Shown here: one piece after another, positions 32,491 through 41,805 of the stretch | How the letters are laid out: the number at the start of each line of letters is the position of its first letter | How positions within the stretch are numbered: the first letter of the stretch is position 1 | DNA from: Lysinibacillus fusiformis | GTDB lineage: Bacteria > Bacillota > Bacilli > Bacillales_A > Planococcaceae | Reading direction: 5' to 3' | NCBI RefSeq assembly: GCF_007362955.1 | Contig: NZ_CP041696.1 | Span: 3,286,001 to 3,350,000, forward strand | Length of the DNA: 64,000 nt | Notes under the pieces: model-generated | Databases searched by the model: none | What the model was told of the DNA's origin: nothing | Seen by the model: the letters and a program-made list of their open reading frames with translations, nothing else | Made by a program: the position numbers and the translations under genes

Positions 32491-32628
32491 TGTTGTAAGA
32501 CTTACTGCCACACTCGAAACTGCGCCAAATGAAAGTCTTCAAAATCACTGTTAAAAGCTCCATGTTAGCATATGTAGCATGTAACCCTGAGCATATACTG
32601 TGGTGAGGGAGGGGGGAGGTGAGCATTT

Positions 32629-32880
32629 ATGAGAGTTAACTGGAGAATACGGTTAATGCATAAACCATTTTTATTGGCGCTGTTTTCCTTACTGTTATTA
32701 CTCGCACAGCAAGTGGCAGCATTTTTTGGCTATGATTTAACAGGTGTGATGAGCGAACAGCTAACGTCCATCATTAATACAGGATTATCGATTCTCGTTT
32801 TAATGGGTGTTATTGTTGACCCTACTACACGAGGCACCCGTGATAGTGAACGTGCACTCATGTATCGAAAACCAAGATAA
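32629..32880 (+). CDS. Phage holin-like protein (phi LC3 type)
   Basis: An 83-residue membrane protein with the layout of phiLC3-family holins: INWRIRxxxK-like N-terminus (MRVNWRIRLMHKPFLLALFS), two hydrophobic helices, a GYDLTGV loop, and a C-terminal VDPTTRGTRDSERALMYRKP tail. Such proteins permeabilise the membrane to release lysins. Here no phage genes are adjacent; the nearest hydrolase is cwlJ, 750 bp upstream. GGGAGGTGAG precedes ATG 32629. It is probably a prophage relic or a domesticated holin. Confidence 0.72.
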   Translation: MRVNWRIRLMHKPFLLALFSLLLLLAQQVAAFFGYDLTGVMSEQLTSIINTGLSILVLMGVIVDPTTRGTRDSERALMYRKPR

Positions 32881-32985
32881 TAAGTTCTAGATGAAAATAA
32901 TTAAATTACATCTAAAGTGTAATTTTACATTATAAGTGAATATGTTATAATGTTAGAAAATTGAAATAGCAAGGAGGATGATTGA

Positions 32986-35052
32986 ATGTCGCTAGAAGTG
33001 GAGCAGCGGATCGCCAAACTAGAAAAAGAGGTCGTGGATTTGCGACAAGAAGTGGATGTATTGAAGCGGTTACAGTCTATTGCACAGACAAGTACGCTGA
33101 GTGCCAGAAAATCCATCGAGCAAACTTCACCAACACAAAAACCTAGACCACTGCCAGTTCAAGAAAAAAAAGTGCAACCACAGCGTTCGTTAGAGGAGCA
33201 TATTATGTGGGCGCTCCCAAAAGTATTTATGGTTATTTTAGTGCTCGGGGTACTGTGGGGGTTAAAACTTGTAAGTGATTACGGCTACTTGTCGAACGAG
33301 GTAAAAATCATCCTCGCCTATATTTTATCCATTAGCTTAGCAGTTATAGCTTATGTGATGGAGGTTAAAAAGCTTGGGTCATCAGCCATCATGATTTCCT
33401 TATATGGTGGAGCGTTTATCATCGGAATTTTAACCACAGCAGCTGGTGCTATTTTATACGATGTACTTGGTTTAACAATGGCACTGATCATTGCCGTTAT
33501 CTATATCGGCTACGGCATTGCCATCAGTTATTTAAAGAAAAATGAGGTGCTCACATTATTTGTGGCCTTTACCTCATTATTACTACCTTATTTATTAGAA
33601 TATATGGATTTTAGCCCTGTCATAATATTAAGCTTTGTGATCGTGCTATTTACAGCGTTACAATTTGTTATTCTTCAACACAAACAAAGAATTGCTTTGT
33701 ATGTAGCGACCTTTTTCTCTGTGCTTGCTGTTAGCATTTTAGCGTTTATGAACAGTGACAATCAAGTTGTTTTTGGGGTAGGTATGCTCATTGTACTCGC
33801 GATTTATTTCTTGAGTTGGTGCCGTCTATACAATCCTGAATCTACATGGAAACATCTACATGTAGGATTACAATTTAGCATCGGGACTTTTAGTTTATTA
33901 CTCATGAATTTAATCATTAGATCCATCGACTATAATGAGTTATTACTGCTCGTGTTACTCAGCTTATTTGTAGCTGTAGCGAGTTATGGCTATAAGCAAA
34001 AATGGCAGGAGGCATTTGATAGTGCCGTAACACTCGCTTTTATCACTTTATGTAATACGCTACTTGTCATGAATATGCCGGAAAAAGTTGATGAATTACT
34101 GCTTCCGTTCATGACATTTGCAGGTGTCATGATCAGCTTACGACTCCGTGCAAGTATGATGAAGGTCGTTAGTTCGTTATTATTTACATTCGCATTATTT
34201 GTAAGTTATACGGTCCATGAGCCGACTCCATTTTTTAGCATAGCGCATGTTAGCTTGTTGTTGCCAGGAATCTATCTCATGATCATTTACCTATATGCGT
34301 TGCGACCAAAGAAGACACTTAGAGCATTTGAAAAGCTGATGAAGGATATGTATATACTCGACTTTTTAGCTGTTATCACGGTGGGCTATTTCCTAGCATA
34401 TTTCGGAAAAATCGATACGGTCTATTTTGCTGGCGTTAGCGATATTCCACATAGCATGTCTATACTGCTGGCTGTAATATTTGCGGTATCACTTTTAGTG
34501 CCAGTGAAGTTGAAGGGACGCGCATTAACACCAGTACTCGGGGCGTTTTTCCTGTTCTTTACACTAATGCTTATGATACTTCCGTACAATATGCAAGGTG
34601 TTGAATGGTTAAACCTAGCGACAAGGCTCATTTATATGGCTGTTATTGTGGCAATTGTTGTGGATTTGCTGAAGAGGGGACGCATCTATCAAATATATGA
34701 AGATCACATGGCCAAATTTTTGGATCCCACTGTCAGTGCGGGGGTTGTGCTCGTCATGATAGCGATTTGGGGCTTTGTGTTCCAGCTTGCCTATAATAAT
34801 CTACTCGATTGGAAGCTAAGTATTGCTTTATCGACGATTACACTGTTCCTGACAGCAAGTACTTCACTTTGGCTTAGCTCTATCCATCTTTTACGAATAC
34901 TACGACTTACTGGCTTTGCGATATTAGCCATCGCTTTTGTAAAACTCATATTCTTCGATTTATCAGCATTAGATTTACTGATAAGAGCCATATTGTTTAT
35001 CACGATTGGTGGAATTGGGATGCTATTGTCGGGGCGATTGTTGCGGAAATAA
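32986..35052 (+). CDS. DUF2339 family polytopic membrane protein
   Basis: A 688-residue protein: residues 1-~70 form a cytosolic coiled coil (MSLEVEQRIAKLEKEVVDLR) and a Pro/Gln linker, then about 18-20 hydrophobic segments to the end. Size and layout fit the DUF2339 family of predicted membrane proteins of unknown role. The start ATG 32986 follows AAGGAGGATG. It stands as a single gene, ending with a terminator at 35116. Confidence 0.75.
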   Translation: MSLEVEQRIAKLEKEVVDLRQEVDVLKRLQSIAQTSTLSARKSIEQTSPTQKPRPLPVQEKKVQPQRSLEEHIMWALPKVFMVILVLGVLWGLKLVSDYGYLSNEVKIILAYILSISLAVIAYVMEVKKLGSSAIMISLYGGAFIIGILTTAAGAILYDVLGLTMALIIAVIYIGYGIAISYLKKNEVLTLFVAFTSLLLPYLLEYMDFSPVIILSFVIVLFTALQFVILQHKQRIALYVATFFSVLAVSILAFMNSDNQVVFGVGMLIVLAIYFLSWCRLYNPESTWKHLHVGLQFSIGTFSLLLMNLIIRSIDYNELLLLVLLSLFVAVASYGYKQKWQEAFDSAVTLAFITLCNTLLVMNMPEKVDELLLPFMTFAGVMISLRLRASMMKVVSSLLFTFALFVSYTVHEPTPFFSIAHVSLLLPGIYLMIIYLYALRPKKTLRAFEKLMKDMYILDFLAVITVGYFLAYFGKIDTVYFAGVSDIPHSMSILLAVIFAVSLLVPVKLKGRALTPVLGAFFLFFTLMLMILPYNMQGVEWLNLATRLIYMAVIVAIVVDLLKRGRIYQIYEDHMAKFLDPTVSAGVVLVMIAIWGFVFQLAYNNLLDWKLSIALSTITLFLTASTSLWLSSIHLLRILRLTGFAILAIAFVKLIFFDLSALDLLIRAILFITIGGIGMLLSGRLLRK

Positions 35053-35115
35053 TGGGTATTTTGCGGAGAAGATGAATTATAAATAATAAAAGTAGTTTGA
35101 GAAACATTGAAATGC

Positions 35116-35160
35116 CCCGTAAATGTAAGAAAGAAATACAACATTTACGGGATATTTTTT
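35116..35160 (+). terminator. Terminator of the DUF2339 gene
   Basis: CCCGTAAATGT (35116-35126) pairs perfectly with 35141-35151, followed by ATATTTTTTG. Confidence 0.8.
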
Positions 35161-35234
35161 GTGGCTAAATTTAATATCGAAGAGAAATAATCGAGTGTTT
35201 TACGTTATCTAATTATGTACTTAATCATATGTAC

Positions 35235-35480
35235 GAAACAGGGTTATTCTCTATGAATGTCGGAACTAACGCAGTCATGGAGATTTTCTTGGGCTAATTA
35301 AAGTCTGAACTGCACTATCTACAAGCGTTTGAAAGTATCGAGCATTTTGAAAGAGAACTAGCAGAATTTGTTTACTATTACAATCACAAACGAATAAAGG
35401 CAAAATTAAAAGACCTAAGTCCAGTCGAATACCGAACTCAGGTCTTGGAGGTAATATTTAGCGATAGCGCCTATATTTGA
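35235..35480 (+). pseudogene. IS3-family transposase remnant (orfB C-terminus)
   Basis: The frame from about 35256 to TGA 35480 encodes the end of an IS3/IS150-type DDE transposase: [40 protein letters not shown], then EYRTQVLEV. Upstream, NAVMEIFLG precedes a frame break and a stop where intact elements read NAVMENFFGLLKSEL. Only the last third survives and no terminal repeats were identified. It sits between DUF2339 and the pilus locus, marking an old insertion. Confidence 0.75.
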
Positions 35481-35493
35481 AGTGGGCTAAGTG

Positions 35494-37461
35494 TTAGATC
35501 TCTTTTTGTGAATCAGGAGCTATAAAGCCACCCTCTGTTGTATATTTAGATTTTTGTGATTCTGAGAATAAATCTAAATTTAATTTTGTATTATCAAATT
35601 TATGAGTAGTATTTGAACCAACTGCATCAACTTTATTACCCACTATAGTCCCGAAAATTTGAGAGCTTCCCTGGAAGTTTAGTGATGAATTAGGAACGAG
35701 GATAACAACGTGTTCGTTATTATTCCCAAAAGTAGTATTGCCTGTGACATTTAATTTATGGCTGCCACCTACAATAATATTACCTTGCATGCCACCGCCT
35801 CCAGCATTGTGTATAGAAACATTACTATTTTTAGTATATAAATTACTCTGAATAGTTTTTGTGATGTTCAGATCATTAGAGCCTTCATAATAAATCGTAG
35901 TATCGAAGGGGCTTCTTTCGTTACTTGAGAGAAATTCAAGGATTTTTAAGTTATTTCTGACAAGAATATTTAATTTTCCTGTACCTTTGACTTCGATATG
36001 TCCACCATCTCCATTTAAATTATCTATAACAAGTGTCCTATCTTCATCACCTACATCAATTGTAAGAGTACGATTCCCTACAAGCGAAACGTTTTTAATA
36101 TAGCTATTATCTGTTAGTGAAATTGTGTTAGGTGTATTCCAGCTAAGCGCTATATCAGGTATCTCCAACAAACTAGAACTTGCAACGTTCATAAATGGAG
36201 GAGCCTGTGGAATTTGGGCATTTGCCAGCGATTGACTTCCACATTCGCCATTGGATGTTCCTTGTGCATTTTTTAAATTATTAATTTGATTATAATAGTA
36301 GTTTAAATTTATATTTTCATTGACTATGAATTGATTGAATTCGTCCTCATTTTTTGCGCGAATATTATTGGTACTATTGCCTTGTTTATATATAATTTCA
36401 CCCATTGAATATCTTTTAGCACCAAGAGCGAAATTACCATCTTTTGAGGATTTGATACTTTCTTTACCAAATACAACTCCAGGTATTGTAGGCCAAGCAT
36501 CATTAATAATATGTTGATTGGCGTATACAAAACCAATTGAACTAGTTTGGATGTTTTTTTGAATATTAATATTCTTCATAGAAAAGAGATTACCTGAAGT
36601 GTTGAAATGACCATTATTACTAATGAAATTTATATTTCCATTTGCAATAATATCTTTTCCATGGGTTCCTGCGCTTTCAAAATTGATGTCAGCTAAAGAA
36701 ACCATACTCCCTTTAACAGTGGGGGTATTTTTAATAGTAATAGATCCCTTTGCATAAATGTTCTCAAAAGTACCTGTATTATCAATTGTTAAATCGTTTA
36801 ATGAAACAATATCAGCATCAGTATCGAGCGTATTCTTTGTTGTAAATGAGTTTGTTAATACGCCAAAGCAGAAATTATAGTTAGTGGGAGGAGGAGTTTC
36901 TTCATCTCCCGGCTTTATCTCAATGAAATCTGGCATTTTAATCGTAAATGTTTGTGAGATGGTTCTTGAAATTCCATCAATTTCGGCTACTGACGTTAGC
37001 GTATAAGTATACAGTTGCGATTCTTTAATTAGGGTTACAATTGAGGATGGTTGCAGCCCATTTTGTTTTTCATAGGATGTCACTTCCGAATATTTTTTTT
37101 GTAATTTCCCATCCTCCGATATTAGTTGTTGAGTTAAATAGTTATCTGCTGCATCAAAATATTCTTCTTCAATTTTATCTCTATCTTTCACCATATCAAA
37201 CTTATCGTCATTGTTATATTTGTCTAAAATAGGGTTTAAAATAAGCTCTAGTGAACTATTAATTTCTGCTCTTTTTACATTTAAATCAGCTTCTGCAATG
37301 TAAAATACTGACTGGTCTAATCGTTCATGTTTCGTAACTTTTAATGTATTTGTAGAGATGGTTATTAGGGCAAAACCAAGGACTGAAATAAGAACAATGA
37401 GTAAGAGGGCGATGATGAATGTGTAACCACGTTCATTATGAAACATAAATTTCGTTTTCAA
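35494..37461 (-). CDS. PilX-like pilin stalk fused to a large repeat-rich surface domain
   Basis: A 655-residue protein. Residues 1-~40 form a pilin-like N-terminus (NERGYTFIIALLLIVLISVL), a basic leader with GY in place of the usual G(F/M)xxxE, as in PilX-type proteins. Residues ~45-190 are helical; after a PGDEETPPPT linker, residues ~200-640 are polar, Asn/Thr/Ser-rich strand repeats (for example DIVSLNDLTIDNTGTFENIY, INFESAGTHGKDIIANGNIN) likely to form a beta solenoid. TTG 37461 follows AAAGGAG by 8 nt and overlaps the preceding prepilin gene by 4 nt. It may sit at the pilus tip as an adhesin. Confidence 0.65.
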   Translation of the reverse strand: MKTKFMFHNERGYTFIIALLLIVLISVLGFALITISTNTLKVTKHERLDQSVFYIAEADLNVKRAEINSSLELILNPILDKYNNDDKFDMVKDRDKIEEEYFDAADNYLTQQLISEDGKLQKKYSEVTSYEKQNGLQPSSIVTLIKESQLYTYTLTSVAEIDGISRTISQTFTIKMPDFIEIKPGDEETPPPTNYNFCFGVLTNSFTTKNTLDTDADIVSLNDLTIDNTGTFENIYAKGSITIKNTPTVKGSMVSLADINFESAGTHGKDIIANGNINFISNNGHFNTSGNLFSMKNINIQKNIQTSSIGFVYANQHIINDAWPTIPGVVFGKESIKSSKDGNFALGAKRYSMGEIIYKQGNSTNNIRAKNEDEFNQFIVNENINLNYYYNQINNLKNAQGTSNGECGSQSLANAQIPQAPPFMNVASSSLLEIPDIALSWNTPNTISLTDNSYIKNVSLVGNRTLTIDVGDEDRTLVIDNLNGDGGHIEVKGTGKLNILVRNNLKILEFLSSNERSPFDTTIYYEGSNDLNITKTIQSNLYTKNSNVSIHNAGGGGMQGNIIVGGSHKLNVTGNTTFGNNNEHVVILVPNSSLNFQGSSQIFGTIVGNKVDAVGSNTTHKFDNTKLNLDLFSESQKSKYTTEGGFIAPDSQKEI

Positions 37462-37922
37462 TACTCTTTCTCCTTTCGTAAATATAATTCAGTAGAAAAT
37501 GTTTTACCCTGCGTGCTTGTAATCAATATAGAAATAATATTAGGATTATTGTTATTTTGCGGAGAATTTGAATCCTTTAACTTTCTATGCTGAACTTGAA
37601 AATTTTCAATATCTACAGCCAAAGTGTCGTTATCTTGTTTTACTACATTATGTTCTTTATCAAAAGTAAAGCTTTCGCCATTAATTTGCAGTTCTGTTGA
37701 AGAAATTATGGATACATTTTTTGGATATTTGCGTATTTCTTTAGTGATGACCTTTAATGCATAAGCAGCATCATTAATTTCTTTATTTGTATTGGTTTGT
37801 TTTTGAAAGGTATTTGAACTTTGACTAATAATGGAGTATATAGCTAGCAAAATAAGGCTTGCAATGATTGTAACTGCTAGTGTTTCTATAAGTGTTAAAC
37901 CAGATTCTTTCTGTTGTTTCAT
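37458..37922 (-). CDS. Prepilin-like minor pilin (PulJ/GspJ type)
   Basis: A 154-residue protein with a class III prepilin signal: short basic leader MKQQKESG, cleavage before L in GLTLIETLAVTIIASLILLA, with Glu at mature position 5. The rest is a small pilin head (KEIRKYPKNVSIISSTELQI, TEDISIL-like strands). ATG 37922 follows GGAGGGCAAGG; it abuts the preceding gene's stop. It is the middle gene of three leftward minor-pilin genes divergent from the pil assembly operon and should be processed by PilD at 47.3 kb. Confidence 0.78.
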   Translation of the reverse strand: MKQQKESGLTLIETLAVTIIASLILLAIYSIISQSSNTFQKQTNTNKEINDAAYALKVITKEIRKYPKNVSIISSTELQINGESFTFDKEHNVVKQDNDTLAVDIENFQVQHRKLKDSNSPQNNNNPNIISILITSTQGKTFSTELYLRKEKEY

Positions 37923-38404
37923 TACCTTGCCCTCCATTCATATATACTTTCTATTTGAGCTTTTATAGCTGATTTCTCACATACGGTCTCTTTCTCACAC
38001 ACGAAGATGGTAAAGCGTGTTAAATTTTTGTCTAAATCATAATAATCAAGTTTAAGTTTATAATTAAACACATTATTTTTGTCTGTTGTGATATCTCCTT
38101 CCTTATTAAAGTAACCACTTCTATTTTCATCAGGTTCATAATCATTGTTAATAATTGCTTGAATGATAGGTTGTTCTTTATTGTCATTTTTAAGAACTAC
38201 TGTCGTTTGAGTCAGGTTATAGAGCTCCTCCATCTCTTTTTGAGCATAATAAGTGGCATCAAAAATATTATTAGAAGTTTTTGTTGTTTTGGCAGTGTTA
38301 ATAAAAAATGAGAAAAAGCTCACTAGAATTATGGTAATGATGACGAGCGAGGCAATCACTTCAACTAGTGTAATGCCAGATTCATTGTTTTTTACAAACA
38401 TCAT
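37922..38404 (-). CDS. Prepilin-like minor pilin (PilV/GspI type)
   Basis: A 160-residue protein with prepilin motif SGITLVEVIASLVIITIILV (cleavage after G, Glu at +5 of the mature form) and a pilin-like head containing a Cys pair (VCEKETVCEK) that may form a disulfide. AAAGGAAG lies about 7 nt before ATG 38404; GTG 38410 and ATG 38401 are alternatives. It is the first gene of the leftward minor-pilin operon. Confidence 0.78.
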   Translation of the reverse strand: MMFVKNNESGITLVEVIASLVIITIILVSFFSFFINTAKTTKTSNNIFDATYYAQKEMEELYNLTQTTVVLKNDNKEQPIIQAIINNDYEPDENRSGYFNKEGDITTDKNNVFNYKLKLDYYDLDKNLTRFTIFVCEKETVCEKSAIKAQIESIYEWRAR

Positions 38405-38773
38405 GTTCACTTCCTTTAAACTATGAGGATATATGTATTTTCTTGTAAATTTACATAGAACAACAGAGTTTCTTAGATTTTAACTGCTCAATAGCAGATT
38501 TTCATTGGTATTTCATCTAAACGTAGTGAAAATAGTGCAATCCCTATTACCTAGTAAAAAAGGAATGTATATCGATAATATATCACTTATTCCATGGCGA
38601 AGTAGTCTATTTTGCGAAGTTTTTATGAATAATAGGATAAAAATTAGAAAAAATTAGGTTGATAGTAGTGTCATAAGTATTTTTTTGTAGTATCCTAGAG
38701 ATTGTGGTGAGTAAATAGTATTGAAATGACTAAAACATCATATGAAAATTGGTAGTAGGTTAGGGGGCAGACG
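38405..38773. other. Divergent promoter region of the pilus locus
   Basis: AT-rich DNA separating the leftward minor-pilin operon from the rightward assembly operon. No gene, terminator or clear operator was identified; both promoters should lie here. Confidence 0.5.
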
Positions 38774-40108
38774 ATGAAACGATACATACAAATAGCAATG
38801 ATGTTGATAGGTGCGGTGCTTATAGTAGCAGTCTGTCTACCGAATATTGTGTTAAATGGTACAGTTTTTGCGAAGGAGGATACCAAAGGATCTACGATTG
38901 GTGGTATTGAAATCGAAGGAATAAAAGCTTCAACGTTAGAATCAACCTTACAGACAGCGATAACAGAATGGCAAACAACAGCTGTCGTCATTAGTGGCGG
39001 AAATGCTTCCGCAACAATTGACGCCAATCAACTTTCTTTTGATATTTCAGCAGCAATCTCACAGTATGAATCGCTGACAAACAAGCCATGGTATGTGTTT
39101 TGGCAAAAGGATAAAGTTGTGCATGTGCCTATTCCGGTCACTATAAATGAAACAATTATACATAAAATTGAGGCAGTAGACATTTGGGAATCAGAAAAAA
39201 CACTTCTTAATATTACTTCGCAGGCAAGTTTTTTACGCAATCATGAAATTCAAGCGGTAGTAAATAATGCTTTTATGCAAACCGAGGAAAGAATCGGCTT
39301 CCAAGTAGTTGATATACCTGCCGAGACCCTTGGGATTCCTAATATAATTGCCTCTATAGAAGAATTGATTTTAGTACCAGATAAACCAGTATCATTCCTG
39401 TCATTGTTAGGTGAACAAACAGGCACAGTAAATGAAGTAGGCCTAAATTTCCTAGCGTCGACGCTCTATAGTGCTGTGCTACAAACTGACTATGAAATAA
39501 TTGAACGTCATTCACAACAGGTATTGCCAGGTTATTTGCAAAAGGGCATTGAGGCAAATGTAAATGTTGCTTTAAATAAGGACTTACAATTTGTCAACCG
39601 CTCTAAATTCACAGGTAAATTGAAAACAACAGTTGAGGGCAATACCTTAAAAATAGAAATCTTTGCACCGACAAAAGACAAGGAAATTACCGTTCGTGTT
39701 AGCAAAGATAAAATTGTTAAACCGCGTATTATTTATCGTTACTCGGATGAATTAAAAGTAGGGCAAGAGCGAGTGGAGCAAGAAGGTCAAGAGGGATTTC
39801 GTGTTGAGGTTTATCGTTCAGTTGTAGAGAATGGTACAACGGATGAACAGCTTGTAAGCAAAGATTATTACGCACCTCAAAATCGGATCGTTACTCGATC
39901 TTCGAGAGAGCCAGTTACTGTGACTACACCAACACAAAATGCTAGTGCAGGCACAGTAGACCCAGATTTACAAATCGATATAGACGGTAATGGCTTATCT
40001 GATACAGAAAGTTCGGCAAAGACAAATAACGATATACAAGTAGACGGTCCAGAAATTGTTTATGGTTATTACGATAAGGGTGGCAATTTCGTGCAAACGA
40101 GTCCGTGA
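38774..40108 (+). CDS. VanW/G5-domain surface protein
   Basis: A 444-residue protein with one N-terminal membrane segment or signal (IAMMLIGAVLIVAVCLPNIV). Residues ~40-300 contain the VanW-associated and VanW-like region (FLSLLGEQTGTVNEVGLNFL, YEIIERHSQQVLPGYLQKGI), and residues ~330-385 a G5 domain (VGQERVEQEGQEGFRVEVYR). G5 domains bind polysaccharide or peptidoglycan amino sugars. A disordered tail follows. TAGGGGG lies about 9 nt before ATG 38774. It precedes pilB by 18 nt and so belongs to the pilus operon, perhaps helping pili cross or hold the wall. Confidence 0.75.
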   Translation: MKRYIQIAMMLIGAVLIVAVCLPNIVLNGTVFAKEDTKGSTIGGIEIEGIKASTLESTLQTAITEWQTTAVVISGGNASATIDANQLSFDISAAISQYESLTNKPWYVFWQKDKVVHVPIPVTINETIIHKIEAVDIWESEKTLLNITSQASFLRNHEIQAVVNNAFMQTEERIGFQVVDIPAETLGIPNIIASIEELILVPDKPVSFLSLLGEQTGTVNEVGLNFLASTLYSAVLQTDYEIIERHSQQVLPGYLQKGIEANVNVALNKDLQFVNRSKFTGKLKTTVEGNTLKIEIFAPTKDKEITVRVSKDKIVKPRIIYRYSDELKVGQERVEQEGQEGFRVEVYRSVVENGTTDEQLVSKDYYAPQNRIVTRSSREPVTVTTPTQNASAGTVDPDLQIDIDGNGLSDTESSAKTNNDIQVDGPEIVYGYYDKGGNFVQTSP

Positions 40109-40126
40109 TAAAAGGGAGGTAGGCAA

Positions 40127-41797
40127 ATGGCTGGAAAGGCGGGACGTAAACGTTTAGGGGATTTACTTGTAGAATCAGGTGTCATAACAGCAGAACAGCT
40201 AGACTATGCGTTAACGACGAAAACCAAAGAGGAAAAGCTAGGGGATTTTCTTATTAAAGAAAATTTCTTAACGGAACAGCAACTCATTGAAGTACTGGAA
40301 TTTCAACTTGGCATTCCGCATATTAGCTTAAACCAATTTTCGATAAGTCCAGAGCTACTACAGTTAATTCCAGCTGAACTAGCGAAGCGAACGAATATTA
40401 TGCCCATTCGTAAGGAGAAAAATAAATTATTTATCGCAATGGCAGACCCGATGGATTACTTTGCTATTGAAGAAGTGCGTATGACGACAGGCTGTCAAAT
40501 AGAGACAAGTATTGCGGCAAAAGATGATTTATACCGAACGATTACAAAATACTATGATTTACAGGAATCCATGGAAGCAGCGTTACAGGATTTAGGGGCG
40601 TCAGGAACAGAAACGCAAGAAGAAATCGAGAATGAAGATTCGCCCATCGTGCGTTTAGTAAACCAAATTATTGCGAACGGCGTAGCGCAGCGTGCAAGTG
40701 ATATCCATTTTGACCCACAGGAAACGGAACTGCGTGTACGCTATCGGGTAGATGGGGTTTTACGTACGGAGCGTTCATTACCAAAGCACATGCAAAATGT
40801 TGTACTAGCACGTATAAAGATTATGGGTAATTTAAATATTACTGAAAATCGAATTCCGCAGGACGGACGCATTAAAACCAATGTCAATTTCAGACCAGTT
40901 GATATACGACTATCAACTTTACCCACTGTTTTCGGTGAAAAAGTTGTCATGCGTATTTTAGATTTAACAAATGCGACAAATGACATAGACAAATTAGGTT
41001 TTAGTGAAAGTAATGAAGAACTTTTCCGAAAAATGATTGCTCATCCAAACGGCATTATGCTGATTACAGGTCCAACAGGGTCAGGGAAATCCTCAAGTTT
41101 ATATGCAGCACTTAGTTATTTAAATCAAGAGGGCGTCAATATTATTACGGTAGAGGATCCAGTTGAGTATCAGTTAGATGGCGTCAATCAGATACAAGTT
41201 AAGGAAGAGGTTGGTTTGACATTTGCTGCTGGTTTACGCTCCATTTTACGTCAGGATCCAGATATTGTAATGGTCGGGGAAATTCGTGATCTTGAAACAG
41301 CACAGATCTCTATTCGTGCTTCACTGACAGGCCATTTAGTGTTAAGCACATTGCATACAAATAGCGCAGTGGAATCCATTTCACGATTACATGATATGGG
41401 GATTGAACCATTTCTTCTGTCCTCTTCTCTAGTAGGGATTATGGCGCAACGTTTAGTGCGAAAAGTTTGTCGAGATTGCACGGAAACGTATGCATTTACT
41501 TCACGTGAACTTGAAATACTTGAGGAAAACGGTATAGAAGGTGTGACACATGGCAGGAAAGGCCGTGGCTGTCCAGCTTGCAATCAGACTGGTTTCCGTG
41601 GACGTATGGCAATCCATGAGATTTTACCAGTTGACCGTACAGTAAAAGACATGATTTTAAGCCGCATGGGAGATAGCGTTATACGGGATTTTATGAAGCA
41701 AAAAGGTTATCATACGCTATTAGTGGACGGGCTATTAAAGGTCGTAGCTGGCCAAACAACTACATCAGAAATATTACGCGTAGCAAGCGCAGACTAG
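40127..41797 (+). CDS. pilB: Type IV pilus extension ATPase PilB (GspE family)
   Basis: A 556-residue cytosolic secretion ATPase that drives pilus polymerisation. Residues ~1-150 form an MshEN (c-di-GMP-binding type) domain with RLGDLLVESGVITAEQLDYA and a second LGDFLIKENFLTEQQL repeat. The core has Walker A GPTGSGKSS, the Asp box, Walker B LRQDPDIVMVGEIRD and His box TGHLVLSTLHTN. The tetra-cysteine zinc motif C-X2-C...C-X2-C (CRDC, CPAC) identifies PilB/GspE. AAAGGGAGG precedes ATG 40127. Confidence 0.92.
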   Translation: MAGKAGRKRLGDLLVESGVITAEQLDYALTTKTKEEKLGDFLIKENFLTEQQLIEVLEFQLGIPHISLNQFSISPELLQLIPAELAKRTNIMPIRKEKNKLFIAMADPMDYFAIEEVRMTTGCQIETSIAAKDDLYRTITKYYDLQESMEAALQDLGASGTETQEEIENEDSPIVRLVNQIIANGVAQRASDIHFDPQETELRVRYRVDGVLRTERSLPKHMQNVVLARIKIMGNLNITENRIPQDGRIKTNVNFRPVDIRLSTLPTVFGEKVVMRILDLTNATNDIDKLGFSESNEELFRKMIAHPNGIMLITGPTGSGKSSSLYAALSYLNQEGVNIITVEDPVEYQLDGVNQIQVKEEVGLTFAAGLRSILRQDPDIVMVGEIRDLETAQISIRASLTGHLVLSTLHTNSAVESISRLHDMGIEPFLLSSSLVGIMAQRLVRKVCRDCTETYAFTSRELEILEENGIEGVTHGRKGRGCPACNQTGFRGRMAIHEILPVDRTVKDMILSRMGDSVIRDFMKQKGYHTLLVDGLLKVVAGQTTTSEILRVASAD

Positions 41798-41805
41798 GAT
41801 GTGAC

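Noticed and set aside
32363-32626. Leftward 87-codon frame
   Set aside because: Its periodic hydrophobic sequence comes from translating the 21-bp tandem repeat; there is no RBS.
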